From assembly GCF_015712165.1 (NCBI RefSeq), contig NZ_JADPZX010000001.1:3534001-3598000 (forward strand): a stretch of DNA of 64,000 nucleotides. Direction: 5' to 3'. The translations under genes and the position numbers were made by a program. Positions within the stretch are counted from its first letter, which is position 1, and every line of letters starts with the position of its first letter. Below are positions 55,330 to 64,000 of this stretch, piece by piece. A model generated the notes under the pieces. It did no database searches. It had not been told where the DNA came from and worked only from the letters and a program-made list of their open reading frames with translations. This DNA is from Streptomyces spinoverrucosus (lineage in GTDB: Bacteria; Actinomycetota; Actinomycetes; Streptomycetales; Streptomycetaceae).

Positions 55330-55977
55330 TTACGCCAGCACGCGTGCCGCCACCTTCAGATCCGAGACCAGCCCCTGGTACGCCGCCTCCCGGTCGTCCG
55401 CGCGCAGCACCGACGACGGGTGCACGGTCGGCACCAACCGCTCCCGCCGGCCGTGGATCTCCTCCTCCAGTACGGTCCCCCGCACCTGCGTCACCCGGAA
55501 CGACGAGCCCAGCAGCGCCTTGCCCGCGGTGGCGCCCAGCACCACGATCAGCTCGGGTTCGACGAGGGCCAGCTCGGCGGCGAGCCATGGGCCGCAGGCG
55601 GTCATCTCGCGGAGGCTCGGCGCCTTGTGGATCCGCCGCTTGCGGGGTTCCGCCTGCGTGAACTTGAAGTGCTTGACGGCGTTGGTGACATAGGTCTCGC
55701 CGGGGTCGATCCCGGCCTCGGCGAGCGCCCGGTCGAGCAGCTTCCCGGCGGGGCCGACGAAGGGCTGCCCCTGGCGGTCCTCCTGGTCGCCGGGTTGTTC
55801 GCCGACGAGCATGACGCGGGCGTCCTCGTTCCCGGCGCCGAACACCGTCTGTGTGGCGTCACGGTGAAGGGGGCAGCCCCGGCAGCCGGCGGCGGCTTCA
55901 CGCAGCTCCGCGAGCCCGGCGCTCTCCGGAACGAAGGGCTCGGCGGTGTACTGCTCCTCGGGGGGTGCCTTGCTCAC
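55330..55977 (-). CDS. udgX: UdgX-type uracil-DNA glycosylase that bonds covalently to DNA
   Basis: A 215-residue enzyme of the UDG superfamily. Motif A is GEQPGDQED (59-67), motif B is HPSSVLR (from 186). The diagnostic KRRIH insert is at 113-117, within EPRKRRIHKAP. In mycobacterial UdgX the loop histidine attacks the abasic sugar and leaves the enzyme covalently bound to uracil DNA (established). Visible cysteines 32, 35 and 128 would bind the iron-sulfur cluster. GTG 55977 is the likely start, with weak ribosome site. It lies just before a GNAT gene and after mqnE on the same strand. Confidence 0.9.
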   Translation of the reverse strand: MSKAPPEEQYTAEPFVPESAGLAELREAAAGCRGCPLHRDATQTVFGAGNEDARVMLVGEQPGDQEDRQGQPFVGPAGKLLDRALAEAGIDPGETYVTNAVKHFKFTQAEPRKRRIHKAPSLREMTACGPWLAAELALVEPELIVVLGATAGKALLGSSFRVTQVRGTVLEEEIHGRRERLVPTVHPSSVLRADDREAAYQGLVSDLKVAARVLA

Positions 55978-56068
55978 GGCGACCCGAGTACCCGCCCAAG
56001 GGGCGCGGGGAACTGCGCGACCAGCCCCCACGCACCCGCGGACGAACGGCGTACGACGAACCGGACCC

Positions 56069-57232
56069 TCACAGCCGCATGGGCTGCGGCGCCTCCCGCC
56101 GCGCCGGGTCGGCCCCGTCGTACTCCCTGATGATCTCGTACCGGGTGTTCCGCTCCACCGGCCGGAACCCCGCGTCCCGGATGAGTTCCAGCAGGTCGTC
56201 CCGGGTGAGCTTGTTCGGCGTGCCGTAGTTGTCGGCGTCGTGGGTGATCTTGTACTCGACGACCGAGCCGTCCATGTCGTCGGCGCCGTGCTGGAGTGCG
56301 AGCTGGGCCGTCTGGAGGCCGTGCATCACCCAGAAGACCTTGACGTGCGGGACGTTGTCGAAGAGCAGCCGGGAGACGGCGAACGTCTTCAGGGCCTCCA
56401 GCGGGGTCGCCATGGTGGTCCGGGCCTGGAGGCGGTTGCGTACCTTGCCGTCCTTCATGTCGACGAAGTCGTGCTGGTAGCGCAGCGGGATGAAGACCTG
56501 GAAGCCGCCGGTCTCGTCCTGCAGCTCACGGAGCCTGAGCACATGGTCCACCCGATGCCTCGGCTCCTCGATGTGGCCGTACAGCATGGTGCACGGGGTC
56601 TTGAGGCCCTTCTCGTGCGCCAGCCGGTGGATGCGCGACCAGTCCTCCCAGTGGGTGCGGTGGTCCACGATGTGCTGCCGGACCTCCCAGTCGAAGATCT
56701 CCGCGCCGCCGCCGGTCAGGGACTCCAGCCCGGCGTCGATGAGCTCGTCGAGGATCTCGGACGCCGACAGGCCGCTGATGGTCTCGAAGTGGTGGATCTC
56801 CGTCGCCGTGAAGGCCTTCAGCGAGACGTTCGGCAGGGCGGCCTTCAGCTCGCGCAGAGACCGCGGGTAGTACCGCCAGGGCAGGTTGGGGTGCAGGCCG
56901 TTGACGATGTGCAGCTCGGTGAGGTTGTCCGCCTCCATCGCCTTGGCGAGCTTGACGGCCTCCTCGATGCGCATGGTGTACGCGTCCTTCTCGCCGGGCT
57001 TGCGCTGGAAGGAGCAGTACGCGCAGGAGGCCGTACAGACGTTGGTCATGTTGAGGTGGCGGTTGACGTTGAAGTGGACCACGTCGCCGTTCTTGCGGGT
57101 GCGCACCTCGTGGGCGAGGCCGCCGAGCCAGGCCAGGTCGTCCGACTCGTACAGCGCGATGCCGTCCTCGCGGGTCAGCCGCTCACCGGAGCGGACCTTC
57201 TCCTCCAGCTCGCGCTTGAGCCCGACATCCAT
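56069..57232 (-). CDS. mqnE: Aminofutalosine synthase (radical SAM)
   Basis: A 387-residue radical SAM enzyme joining 3-enolpyruvylbenzoate (MqnA product) to the SAM-derived adenosine to make 6-amino-6-deoxyfutalosine. The cluster motif is CTASCAYCSFQ. VNGLHPNLPWRYYPR, TATEIHHFE, and LTGGGAEIFDWEVR are typical. ATG 57232 follows GAGAGG. It is unlinked to mqnA by about 10 kb but works directly after it. Confidence 0.93.
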   Translation of the reverse strand: MDVGLKRELEEKVRSGERLTREDGIALYESDDLAWLGGLAHEVRTRKNGDVVHFNVNRHLNMTNVCTASCAYCSFQRKPGEKDAYTMRIEEAVKLAKAMEADNLTELHIVNGLHPNLPWRYYPRSLRELKAALPNVSLKAFTATEIHHFETISGLSASEILDELIDAGLESLTGGGAEIFDWEVRQHIVDHRTHWEDWSRIHRLAHEKGLKTPCTMLYGHIEEPRHRVDHVLRLRELQDETGGFQVFIPLRYQHDFVDMKDGKVRNRLQARTTMATPLEALKTFAVSRLLFDNVPHVKVFWVMHGLQTAQLALQHGADDMDGSVVEYKITHDADNYGTPNKLTRDDLLELIRDAGFRPVERNTRYEIIREYDGADPARREAPQPMRL

Positions 57233-57318
57233 GCGCACACCTCTCTCAGACAGACTCCGCCAACCGTACTCCCCCACCCTTCGGGCGGGCGGTACCCCCA
57301 TACGGCCCTGAAACGGGC

Positions 57319-57774
57319 CTACACCTCTTCCGGCAATTCACCCACCCGGTTCTCCCACTTCGTGGACAACACGATGGTGGTACGGGTCCGGGACACGCCC
57401 TTGGTGCCGGAGAGCCGCCGGATGATCCTCTCCAGCCCGTCCACGTCGGTCGCCCGCACCTTGAGCATGTAGGAGTCGTCACCGGCGATGAACCAGCAGT
57501 CCTCGATCTCCGGCAGGTCCCTCAGCCGCTGCGCCACGTCCTCGTGGTCGGCGGCGTCGGAGAGCGAGATGCCGATCAGGGCGGTGACGCCGAGGCCGAG
57601 CGAGGCGGCGTTCACGGTGGCGCGGTAGCCGGTGATGACGCCGGCCGCCTCCAGCCGGTTGATGCGGTCGGTGACGCTGGGTCCCGACAGGCCGACGAGG
57701 CGCCCCAGCTCCGCGTAGGAGGCCCGGCCGTTCTCCCTCAGGGCCTGGATGAGCTGCCTGTCCACGGCGTCCAT
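57319..57774 (-). CDS. Lrp/AsnC-family regulator
   Basis: A 151-residue feast/famine protein. N-terminal helix-turn-helix (ELGRLVGLSGPSVTDRINRLEAAGVI) and C-terminal RAM ligand domain (GISLSDAADHEDVAQRL ... IIRRLSGTKGV). ATG 57774 is chosen because GGAAGG then stands nine or ten bases upstream. It is between mqnE and the ubiX-like gene on the same strand. It may sense an amino acid; its target could be the surrounding mqn genes, but nothing in the sequence proves this. Confidence 0.87.
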   Translation of the reverse strand: MDAVDRQLIQALRENGRASYAELGRLVGLSGPSVTDRINRLEAAGVITGYRATVNAASLGLGVTALIGISLSDAADHEDVAQRLRDLPEIEDCWFIAGDDSYMLKVRATDVDGLERIIRRLSGTKGVSRTRTTIVLSTKWENRVGELPEEV

Positions 57775-57832
57775 GCGATCGAAGCCTTCCACTGAAGAGG
57801 TCTGACGAGTTCCTGGTACGTGAGGGTGAGGC

Positions 57833-58507
57833 TCAGGTGGTGCGCGACCCGCCGCCGAGTTCGCCCGCCCAGCGGCGGTAGAGCGTGTGGGGGACGCCGA
57901 CCGCGTCGAGGACCCGTCCGGCGACGAAGTCGACGAGGTCCTGGATGTGGGTGGCGCCCGCGTAGAAGGCGGGCGAGGCGGGTACGACGGTCGCGCCGGC
58001 GTCGTCCAGGGAGACGAGGTGCCGCAGTGTCTGTCCGTTGAGCGGCGCTTCCCGCACGGCGACGACCAGCGGACGCCCCTCCTTGAGGGTCACGCTCGCG
58101 GCGCGTTGCAGCAGGTCCTTGGAGAGGCCGAGGGCGACTCCGGCGACGCAGGCGGTCGACGCGGGCACGATCAGCATCCCCTTCGCGGGGTACGACCCCG
58201 AGGACGGCCCGGCGGCGAGGTCGCCCGCGCTCCAGTGCCGTACGCCGTCCAGACGCACGGCGAAGGTGTCGGGCTTCCCGTCGGCGCCCCTGGACAGCCA
58301 CTCCCGCAGGTCGTCCCGCCAGTGCGCGTCCCGGAAGGACAGCCCGGTCTCATCCAGCAGGGTGAGCCGGGAGGCGCGGCTGACGACGAGGTCGACGCTC
58401 TCACCGGCGTCCAGCAACGCGCGCAGCACAGCAGCCGCATACGGCGTACCGGACGCTCCGGACACCCCCACGATCCAAGGCGCGCGCTGCGATTCCCCTG
58501 CGTTCAC
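57833..58507 (-). CDS. UbiX-like flavin prenyltransferase
   Basis: A 224-residue enzyme that makes prenylated FMN for UbiD-type decarboxylases. Family marks: GVSGASGTPYA (FMN phosphate loop), IVPASTACVAGVALGLSKDLLQRAA, and LVVAVREAPLNGQTLRH. It serves the UbiD-like protein at 60000. Such a pair decarboxylates 1,4-dihydroxy-6-naphthoate-derived compounds in the futalosine route (inference; this member is sometimes called mqnM). GTG 58507; weak ribosome site. Confidence 0.9.
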   Translation of the reverse strand: MNAGESQRAPWIVGVSGASGTPYAAAVLRALLDAGESVDLVVSRASRLTLLDETGLSFRDAHWRDDLREWLSRGADGKPDTFAVRLDGVRHWSAGDLAAGPSSGSYPAKGMLIVPASTACVAGVALGLSKDLLQRAASVTLKEGRPLVVAVREAPLNGQTLRHLVSLDDAGATVVPASPAFYAGATHIQDLVDFVAGRVLDAVGVPHTLYRRWAGELGGGSRTT

Positions 58508-58538
58508 ATCTTGAGCGTACCGGTGAGCGGAAAGGTGT

Positions 58539-59087
58539 TCAGGACGGGTCGGGATCCACGGGCAGCCGGTCGGTGTCGATGGTGAGGCGCCGTACCGTGG
58601 TGTCCACGGTGATCTTGCCGCCGTACGGAATCATGTCGCGGCCGAGGTAGCCGTCGGCGCCGGGGTTCCACAGGGTGACGAGATGAGCCTCCTGCGGGTC
58701 GAAGATCAGGTAGTTCGGGATACCCCGGGCCGCGTACTGCCGGTACTTCACCTCGTAGTCGGTGCGGACGCTGCTCGGGGAGACGACCTCGACGGCCAGC
58801 TCGATGAGCTCGGGCGGGTAGCAGGTCAGGTTGCGGTTCTGCTCGGCGGCCGGAATGAGCGCCAGATCGGGGCAGAGCTCGAAGTCGCCGCTGAACGGGA
58901 TCGCCACATCGCTGATGAAGCCCCACTCCTGGCCCAGTTGGGCTTCGAGCAGCGTCCAGAGCATCTGGATGGTCTTGTTGTGGAACGGCGTGACCGGGCT
59001 CGCCACGACGTTGCCCTCGACGATCTCCGTACGGAAGCCGGGGAAGGCGTCCTCGAACCGGGTGAGTTGTGCGTGCAGGCGGTCCAC
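58539..59087 (-). CDS. Uma2-family (DUF820) putative PD-(D/E)xK nuclease
   Basis: A 182-residue protein with the Uma2 fold: EIVEGNVVASP, SDVAIPFS, LCPDLALIP with the conserved Asp, and LAVEVVSPSS with ExV as the nuclease-like core, then KYRQYAARGIPNYLIFDP. Streptomyces carry many such paralogues; biochemical role uncertain. It stands between the prenyltransferase and UbiX-like genes. GTG 59087; ribosome site poor, 13 bp after mqnP. A stray gene in a pathway cluster. Confidence 0.83.
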   Translation of the reverse strand: MDRLHAQLTRFEDAFPGFRTEIVEGNVVASPVTPFHNKTIQMLWTLLEAQLGQEWGFISDVAIPFSGDFELCPDLALIPAAEQNRNLTCYPPELIELAVEVVSPSSVRTDYEVKYRQYAARGIPNYLIFDPQEAHLVTLWNPGADGYLGRDMIPYGGKITVDTTVRRLTIDTDRLPVDPDPS

Positions 59088-59100
59088 GGGGCGGACGGTC

Positions 59101-60003
59101 TCACACCGTCAGACCCCGAACCAGAAGATCAAGCAGCGCACACACGAACAGGGCAATCCCGATGAAGCCGTTGACACTGAAGAACGCCCGGTTCAGTCGG
59201 GACAGGTCGTGCGGGCGGACGATGGTGTGCTCGTAGACGAATGCCGCCGCGACGATCAGCAGGCCCAGCCAGAAGAAGGCGCCCGCGTCGGTGACCACCG
59301 CGTACCAGGCGAACAGGGCCGTCGTGGCGGCGTGGCAGACCCGCGCGGCCCGGATCGCCGCCGGGATGCCGAAGCGGGCCGGGACCGACATGACGCCGAT
59401 CTCGCGGTCGGTCTCGACGTCCTGGCAGGCGTAGATCAGGTCGAAGCCGCCGATCCAGATGCCGACCGCCAGACCCAGGATCACCGCCGTCCACGACCAC
59501 TCCCCGCTGATCGCGAGCCAGCCGCCGACCGGGCCCATGGCCTGGGCGAGGCCGAGGATGGCCTGGGGGAAGTTCGTGAACCGCTTGCCGTAGGGGTAGA
59601 CCACCATCGGGATGACGGCGACCGGGGCGAGGGCCAGGCACAGGGGGTTCAGCAGGGCCGCCGAGCCGAGGAAGACGACCAGGGCGACCAGGGCGCCGGT
59701 CCAGGCGTGTCGTACCGACATCGCGCCCGTGACCAGCTCGCGGTGGGCCGTGCGCGGGTTCCTCGCGTCGATCTCGCGGTCGATGATCCGGTTGACGGCC
59801 ATGGCGAAGGTGCGCAGGCCGACCATGCAGATCGTGACCAGCAGCAGTCGGCCCCAGTGGATGTTCCGGTCCCACTGGAACATCGCCGTGAGGGAGGCGA
59901 TGTAGGCGAAGGGCAGGGCGAAGACCGAGTGCTCGATCATCACCAGACGGAGGAAGGCCTTGGTGCGGCCCGGCTGCGGGATCGCGGCGGAAGCGGAACT
60001 CAC
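59101..60003 (-). CDS. mqnP: UbiA-family prenyltransferase of the futalosine route
   Basis: A 300-residue membrane enzyme that attaches the polyprenyl chain to the naphthoate ring. Aspartate motifs: NRIIDREID (first, NxxxDxxxD) and DVETDREIG (second). Eight or nine helices. GTG 60003 overlaps the UbiD-like stop (GTGA), showing tight coupling. The order of decarboxylation and prenylation cannot be told from sequence. Confidence 0.9.
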   Translation of the reverse strand: MSSASAAIPQPGRTKAFLRLVMIEHSVFALPFAYIASLTAMFQWDRNIHWGRLLLVTICMVGLRTFAMAVNRIIDREIDARNPRTAHRELVTGAMSVRHAWTGALVALVVFLGSAALLNPLCLALAPVAVIPMVVYPYGKRFTNFPQAILGLAQAMGPVGGWLAISGEWSWTAVILGLAVGIWIGGFDLIYACQDVETDREIGVMSVPARFGIPAAIRAARVCHAATTALFAWYAVVTDAGAFFWLGLLIVAAAFVYEHTIVRPHDLSRLNRAFFSVNGFIGIALFVCALLDLLVRGLTV

Positions 60004-61451
60004 AGGCCGTACTCCTTCCAGCGGCGGTCCACCTTCGCCGCCGTCTGCGGATCGGACTCCACCATGTCGGGCCAGCCCCCGTCGCGCGTGTACCCCTCCT
60101 CGGGCCACTTCTTCGTCGCGTCGATGCCCGCCTTGCCGCCCCAGAACTGCTGGTAGGACGCGTGGTCCAGGTGGTCGACCGGGCCTTCGACGACGGTGAG
60201 GTCGCGGGCGTAGTCCGTGTTGCCGAGGGCCCGCCAGGCGACCTCGTGCAGGTCGTGCACATCGCAGTCGGAGTCGACCACCACGATCAGCTTGGTCAGG
60301 GACATCATGTGCGCGCCCCAGATGGCGTGCATCACCTTCTGCGCGTGCTTGGGGTACTTCTTGTCGATCGAGACGATCGCGCAGTTGTGGAAACCGCCTG
60401 CCTCGGGCAGGTGGTAGTCCACGATGTCCGGCACGATGATCTTCAGCAGGGGGAGGAAGAAACGCTCCGTCGCACGGCCGAGGGGTCCGTCCTCCGTCGG
60501 GGGGCGGCCTACGACGATCGACTGCAGGAGCGGCCGCTTCCGCATCGTCACGCAGTCGATCTTCAGCGCGGGGAAGGGCTCCTGCGGGGTGTAGAACCCG
60601 GTGTGGTCGCCGAACGGCCCCTCGGGCAGCATCTCGCCGGGCTCCAGCCAGCCCTCAATGACGACCTCCGCCTGCGCCGGCACCTGCAGCGGCACCGTCT
60701 TGCAGTCGACCATCTCGATCCGCCTGCCCGCGATGAACCCGGCGAACAGGTATTCGTCGATGTCGCCGGGGAGCGGGGCGGTGGAGGCGTACGTCACGGC
60801 GGGCGGGCAGCCGAAGGCGATGGCGACCGGCAGTCGCTCCCCTCGCCTGGCCGCGACCTGGTAGTGATTCCGGCTGTCCTTGTGGATCTGCCAGTGCATG
60901 CCGATGGTGCGCTTGTCGTGGCGCTGGAGGCGGTACAGGCCGAGGTTGCGGACGCCCGTCTCCGGGTGCTTGGTGTGGGTCAGGCCCAGGTTGAAGAAGG
61001 AGCCGCCGTCCTTCGGCCAGGTGAACAGCGCGGGCAGCTGCTCCAGGTCGACGTCGTCGCCGTGCAGGACGACCTCGTGCACCGGGGCGTCCTTCACCTT
61101 CTTCGGCGGTACGTGCGTCATCGCGCCGAGCTTCCCGAAGGCCTCGCGCACCCCGACGAACCCGTGCGGCAGTTCGGGCTTCAGCAGCCCGCCGATCTTG
61201 TCGCTGATCTCGCCGTACGACTTCAGATCCAGCGCCTTCAGCAGCCGCCGGTCGGTGCCGAACACGTTCATGGCGAGGGGCATCGACGACCCCTTCACCT
61301 TCTCGAAGAGCAGTGCGGGCCCGCCCGCCTTCTGCACCCGGTCGACGATCTCCCCGACCTCCAGATACGGGTCGACCTCCACCTTGATGCGCTTCAGGTC
61401 CCCCTCGCGCTCCAGTGCCCTGAGCAGGGAGCGAAGATCGTCGTAAGCCAT
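60000..61451 (-). CDS. UbiD-like menaquinone biosynthesis decarboxylase
   Basis: A 483-residue prenyl-FMN-dependent decarboxylase. It begins YDDLRSLLRALEREGDL; GLYRLQRHDKRTIGMHWQIHKDSRNHY and EGPFGDHTGFYTPQEPFP are UbiD family segments (metal/prFMN site). Member names such as mqnL have been used. It depends on the UbiX-like protein at 57833. ATG 61451. The first gene of a coupled pair with mqnP. Confidence 0.92.
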   Translation of the reverse strand: MAYDDLRSLLRALEREGDLKRIKVEVDPYLEVGEIVDRVQKAGGPALLFEKVKGSSMPLAMNVFGTDRRLLKALDLKSYGEISDKIGGLLKPELPHGFVGVREAFGKLGAMTHVPPKKVKDAPVHEVVLHGDDVDLEQLPALFTWPKDGGSFFNLGLTHTKHPETGVRNLGLYRLQRHDKRTIGMHWQIHKDSRNHYQVAARRGERLPVAIAFGCPPAVTYASTAPLPGDIDEYLFAGFIAGRRIEMVDCKTVPLQVPAQAEVVIEGWLEPGEMLPEGPFGDHTGFYTPQEPFPALKIDCVTMRKRPLLQSIVVGRPPTEDGPLGRATERFFLPLLKIIVPDIVDYHLPEAGGFHNCAIVSIDKKYPKHAQKVMHAIWGAHMMSLTKLIVVVDSDCDVHDLHEVAWRALGNTDYARDLTVVEGPVDHLDHASYQQFWGGKAGIDATKKWPEEGYTRDGGWPDMVESDPQTAAKVDRRWKEYGL

Positions 61452-61540
61452 GGGGTCAAGTATCCCCGAGGGGCTACCCTGGCCCCGTCACGGGGGCCGT
61501 GTGTGCGGCCCCCGACCGCCGTTCCACGAGGTGACCGCCG

Positions 61541-61843
61541 ATGCTCCGGATCCTGATGTTCGTCGTACCGCTGGCGTTGAGCGTGTACGCCTTCATCGAC
61601 TGCATCAGCACGGACGAGAAGGACATCCGGCACATGCCGAAGCCCCTGTGGGCGATCCTGGTGCTCCTGTTCCCCCTCGTCGGCTCGATCTCCTGGCTGA
61701 TCGCGGGCAAGCAGCGCCGCCCGGCCGGCCACATCGGGCGCCGCCGGGAGTGGGTCGCGCCGGACGACAACCCCGAGTTCCTGAAGTCGCTCTCCGAGGA
61801 GGACCAGGACAAGGACAAGAAGAAGGACGGCGACGACAGCTGA
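61541..61843 (+). CDS. PLDc_N-domain membrane protein
   Basis: A 100-residue protein. Two helices ([21 protein letters not shown] and [22 protein letters not shown]) form the phospholipase-D-like N-terminal domain. The rest is charged and ends in Asp/Lys-rich repeats. No nuclease domain. ATG 61541 follows GAGGTGA. It is divergent from the UbiD-like gene and converges on the UvrA-like gene. Function unknown. Confidence 0.85.
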   Translation: MLRILMFVVPLALSVYAFIDCISTDEKDIRHMPKPLWAILVLLFPLVGSISWLIAGKQRRPAGHIGRRREWVAPDDNPEFLKSLSEEDQDKDKKKDGDDS

Positions 61844-61847
61844 CCGA

Positions 61848-64000
61848 TCAGCCTCGCCCGCCCTCCGGTACCCCCTCCGCGATCAGCGTGCCGCCCGCCG
61901 CCCCGCCGGCCGGGCCCAGTTCGACCACCCAGTCGGAGGCCCGCATGACGTCCTCGTTGTGCTCGATGGTGACCACGGAGTGGCCCGCGTCGACGAGGCG
62001 TTGGAGGACGTCCAGCAGGCGGGCCGTGTCGGCGGCGTGCAGGCCGGTCGTCGGTTCGTCGAGGAGGTAGAGGGTGCGGGCGGCGGCCCGGCGGCCCAGT
62101 TCCTTCGCGAGCTTGATGCGCTGGGCCTCGCCGCCGGAGAGCGTCGTCGCGGGCTGGCCGAGCGGCAGATAGCCGAGGCCCACGTCCGACAGGCGGCGCA
62201 GCCGGGTGGCGACCGCCGGGACGTCGGCGAAGACGCCCAGCGCCTCGTCGACCGTCGCCTGAAGCACCTCGGAGATGTCGTGCCCGGCATGGCGGACGGA
62301 CAGCACCTCGTCCCGGAACCGGCGGCCCTGGCAGGCGGGGCAGCGCACCTCCACGGCGGGCAGGAAGTGCATGTGGACGGTCAGCACGCCCGCCCCCTCG
62401 CAGCGCTCGCAGCGGCCGCCCGCGACGTTGAAGGAGAAGTGACCGGCGGTCAGCCGCCCGCCCGAGGCGGCCGCGAACACCTCCCGGATAGGGGTGAACG
62501 CCTCCGAATACGTCGCCGCGTTCGAGCGCGGCACCCGGCTGATCGGCTCCTGGTCGATGGCGACGACCTTTCCGAGGTGCTCCCAGCCGTCGATGCCGTC
62601 GTGCTCGCCGGGCCGGTCGCCGCCCCCGTGGAAGTGACGGCGGGCCGCGCGCCCCACGATGTCCAGCAGCAGGGTCGACTTGCCCGAGCCGGAGGGCCCG
62701 GTGAACGTGACCAGACGGCCCAGCGGGATCCGTACGGTGACGTCCTTGAGGTTGTGCTCGCGGGCACCGAGCACGACCAGCGCCCGGTCCGCGTCCCCGC
62801 GCCCCTTGGACACCGGCGCCGGCAGCCGCCCGGACAGATACGCCCCGGTCAGGGAGCCCTCGGTCCGGCCGACCTGCTCCGGTGTGCCCTCGGCGACCAC
62901 CCGGCCGCCGTCCCGTCCCGCGCCGGGACCGATGTCCACGACGTGGTCGGCGGCGCGCAGCACCTCCAGGTCGTGCTCGATCACCAGCACCGTGTTGCCG
63001 AGGTCGCGCAGCCGCCGCAGGACGTCGATCAGGCGGGCGGTGTCCGCCGGGTGCAGGCCGATCGTCGGCTCGTCCAGGACGTACAGCACGCCCGTCAGTC
63101 CCGAGCCCAGCAGCGCGGCCAGCCGCAGCCGCTGCGTCTCGCCCGCGGACAGGCTGGGGGTGGGCTGCTCCAGGGTGAGGTAGCCGACGCCGACGTCGAC
63201 CAGGCGGCGCACCCGCTCGGTGAGGTCCGCGACGACGGGTTCCACGAACAGCCATTCGTCCGGGGTGACCCGTTCCCGCAACCCGCCCAGCCAGGCGGCG
63301 AGTTCGGTCAGTGACAGGCGGGCCGCCTCCACGATGCCGAGGCCCCGCACGGTCACCGCCCGGCTCTCCGCCCGCAGCCGCGCCCCCGCGCACGCCCCGC
63401 ACGGCTCCTTCACCATCAGGCGTTCGGTCCTCTCCCGGTAGTCGACGTCGTCGATCCGCTCGGCGTAGCGCCGCATCAGCGCCGTGACCACGCCTTCGAA
63501 GCGTCCGGCGGTGACGGTGGCGGGCGGCGGGGTGTCCGGGAAGTACCGCTTGAACTCGGCCGATTCGACGCCGTACAGCAGCAACTGACGGACAGGCGGT
63601 TCGAATTCACGTACGGGGGTGTCCGGGTCGAAGGTGAGGGCGTAGTGCCGGGCCGCCGCCCGCAACAGGTCCGTGCTCCGCTCGGTCACCTTGGGGTGCC
63701 AACCGACGACCGCCCCGGCCGCGACCGACCGCTCCTCGTCGACCAGTTGCCGGACGTCCGCCCGGATCACCTCCCCCAGCCCGGTGCACTCGGGGCAGGC
63801 CCCGGCCGGCTTGTTGAAGGAGAACGAGCCCATGACCAGCTCGGGGACGGCGGCGCCGCAGTGCGGGCAGGGGACCGACTCGGGCTCGGCGTCCTCGTCG
63901 TAGGCGTACGAGTGCGAGGGTGGAATCAGCTCCGCGCAGGAGGGACACGGCCGCACGCCGATCCGGGACCACAGCAGCCGCAGATAGGTGAAGACCTCGG
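61848..64000 (-). CDS. UvrA-like ABC ATPase, cut by the right edge
   Basis: The 3' 717 codons are in the window; the frame stays open through 64000 (EVFTYLRLLWSRIGVRPCPSC), so the first Walker A is outside. Seen: zinc cysteines CPSC and CPHC, ABC signature LSAGETQRLRL, Walker B LYVLDEPTIGLHP, then the second half with GPSGSGKSTLLL, zinc CERCEGAG / CPACQG, LSGGEAQRIKLA and LLDEPTTGLHAAD. It is a UvrA paralogue of the short class (UvrA2/DrrC type) rather than the main uvrA, and may protect DNA from intercalating or antibiotic damage (inference). Confidence 0.85.
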   Translation of the reverse strand, partial: EVFTYLRLLWSRIGVRPCPSCAELIPPSHSYAYDEDAEPESVPCPHCGAAVPELVMGSFSFNKPAGACPECTGLGEVIRADVRQLVDEERSVAAGAVVGWHPKVTERSTDLLRAAARHYALTFDPDTPVREFEPPVRQLLLYGVESAEFKRYFPDTPPPATVTAGRFEGVVTALMRRYAERIDDVDYRERTERLMVKEPCGACAGARLRAESRAVTVRGLGIVEAARLSLTELAAWLGGLRERVTPDEWLFVEPVVADLTERVRRLVDVGVGYLTLEQPTPSLSAGETQRLRLAALLGSGLTGVLYVLDEPTIGLHPADTARLIDVLRRLRDLGNTVLVIEHDLEVLRAADHVVDIGPGAGRDGGRVVAEGTPEQVGRTEGSLTGAYLSGRLPAPVSKGRGDADRALVVLGAREHNLKDVTVRIPLGRLVTFTGPSGSGKSTLLLDIVGRAARRHFHGGGDRPGEHDGIDGWEHLGKVVAIDQEPISRVPRSNAATYSEAFTPIREVFAAASGGRLTAGHFSFNVAGGRCERCEGAGVLTVHMHFLPAVEVRCPACQGRRFRDEVLSVRHAGHDISEVLQATVDEALGVFADVPAVATRLRRLSDVGLGYLPLGQPATTLSGGEAQRIKLAKELGRRAAARTLYLLDEPTTGLHAADTARLLDVLQRLVDAGHSVVTIEHNEDVMRASDWVVELGPAGGAAGGTLIAEGVPEGGRG

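Noticed and set aside
61848..64000. Main excinuclease gene uvrA
   Set aside because: The spacing and sequence fit the shorter UvrA paralogue class, and no uvrB or uvrC is nearby; the missing N terminus prevents a firm decision.

Overview
The window is high-GC actinobacterial DNA. The gene content points to Streptomyces: a 14-gene nuo operon with a Rex-type operator, the futalosine (mqn) menaquinone route, many GTG/TTG starts, a c-di-AMP (ydaO-type) leader in front of a secreted lytic transglycosylase, an LAxTG surface protein, and an Erm-type rRNA methylase. Gene order resembles, from memory, the SCO4490-SCO4580 stretch of S. coelicolor, but compacted: mqnA and mqnC, about 44 genes apart there, lie only about 5 kb apart here. 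No tRNA, rRNA, CRISPR array, transposase or phage gene was seen.

Layout. 1-10.8 kb: edge fragment of an unknown gene, POT-family peptide transporter, CocE/NonD hydrolase, riboswitch plus transglycosylase, HAD phosphatase, AhpD-like protein, fumarylacetoacetase, M56 peptidase, RecQ. 10.9-27 kb: complete nuoA-N operon on the minus strand, with nearly every stop overlapping the next start, a strong terminator after nuoN and a Rex site in the nuoA leader. 27-33.6 kb: secreted C40 peptidase, LAxTG-anchored protein, geranylgeranyl-reductase-type flavoprotein (candidate menaquinone reductase), GNAT, single-PASTA protein, menG. 33.6-38.5 kb: an envelope-glycan module of membrane acyltransferase, deacetylase-glycosyltransferase fusion, small membrane protein and a divergent GH18 lipoprotein.

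38.5-46.5 kb: truncated amidohydrolase-like protein, mqnC, a gene with two frame shifts, a beta-propeller protein, prepilin peptidase, Ser/Thr kinase, an SGNH hydrolase lacking a proper beginning and end, and mqnA. This interval looks like a remodelled junction. 46.5-55.3 kb: cold-shock protein, methyltransferase, Erm methylase with a structured leader, acyl-CoA ligase divergent from a MaoC protein carrying a 48-bp tandem repeat, TetR regulator, dicarboxylate symporter, DUF4229 protein, GNAT. 55.3-64 kb: UdgX-type uracil-DNA glycosylase, mqnE, Lrp/AsnC regulator, UbiX-like, Uma2-like, MqnP (UbiA-like) and UbiD-like proteins, PLDc_N protein and a UvrA-like ABC protein cut by the right edge.

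How it fits together: MqnA, MqnE, MqnC, the UbiX/UbiD pair, MqnP, MenG and probably the isoprenoid reductase make and tailor the menaquinone reduced by the Nuo complex encoded in the same window. MqnB, MqnD and the polyprenyl-diphosphate synthase are not here. A second theme is the cell envelope: transglycosylase, C40 peptidase, sortase substrate, PASTA protein, glycan synthase/deacetylase and GH18 protein.
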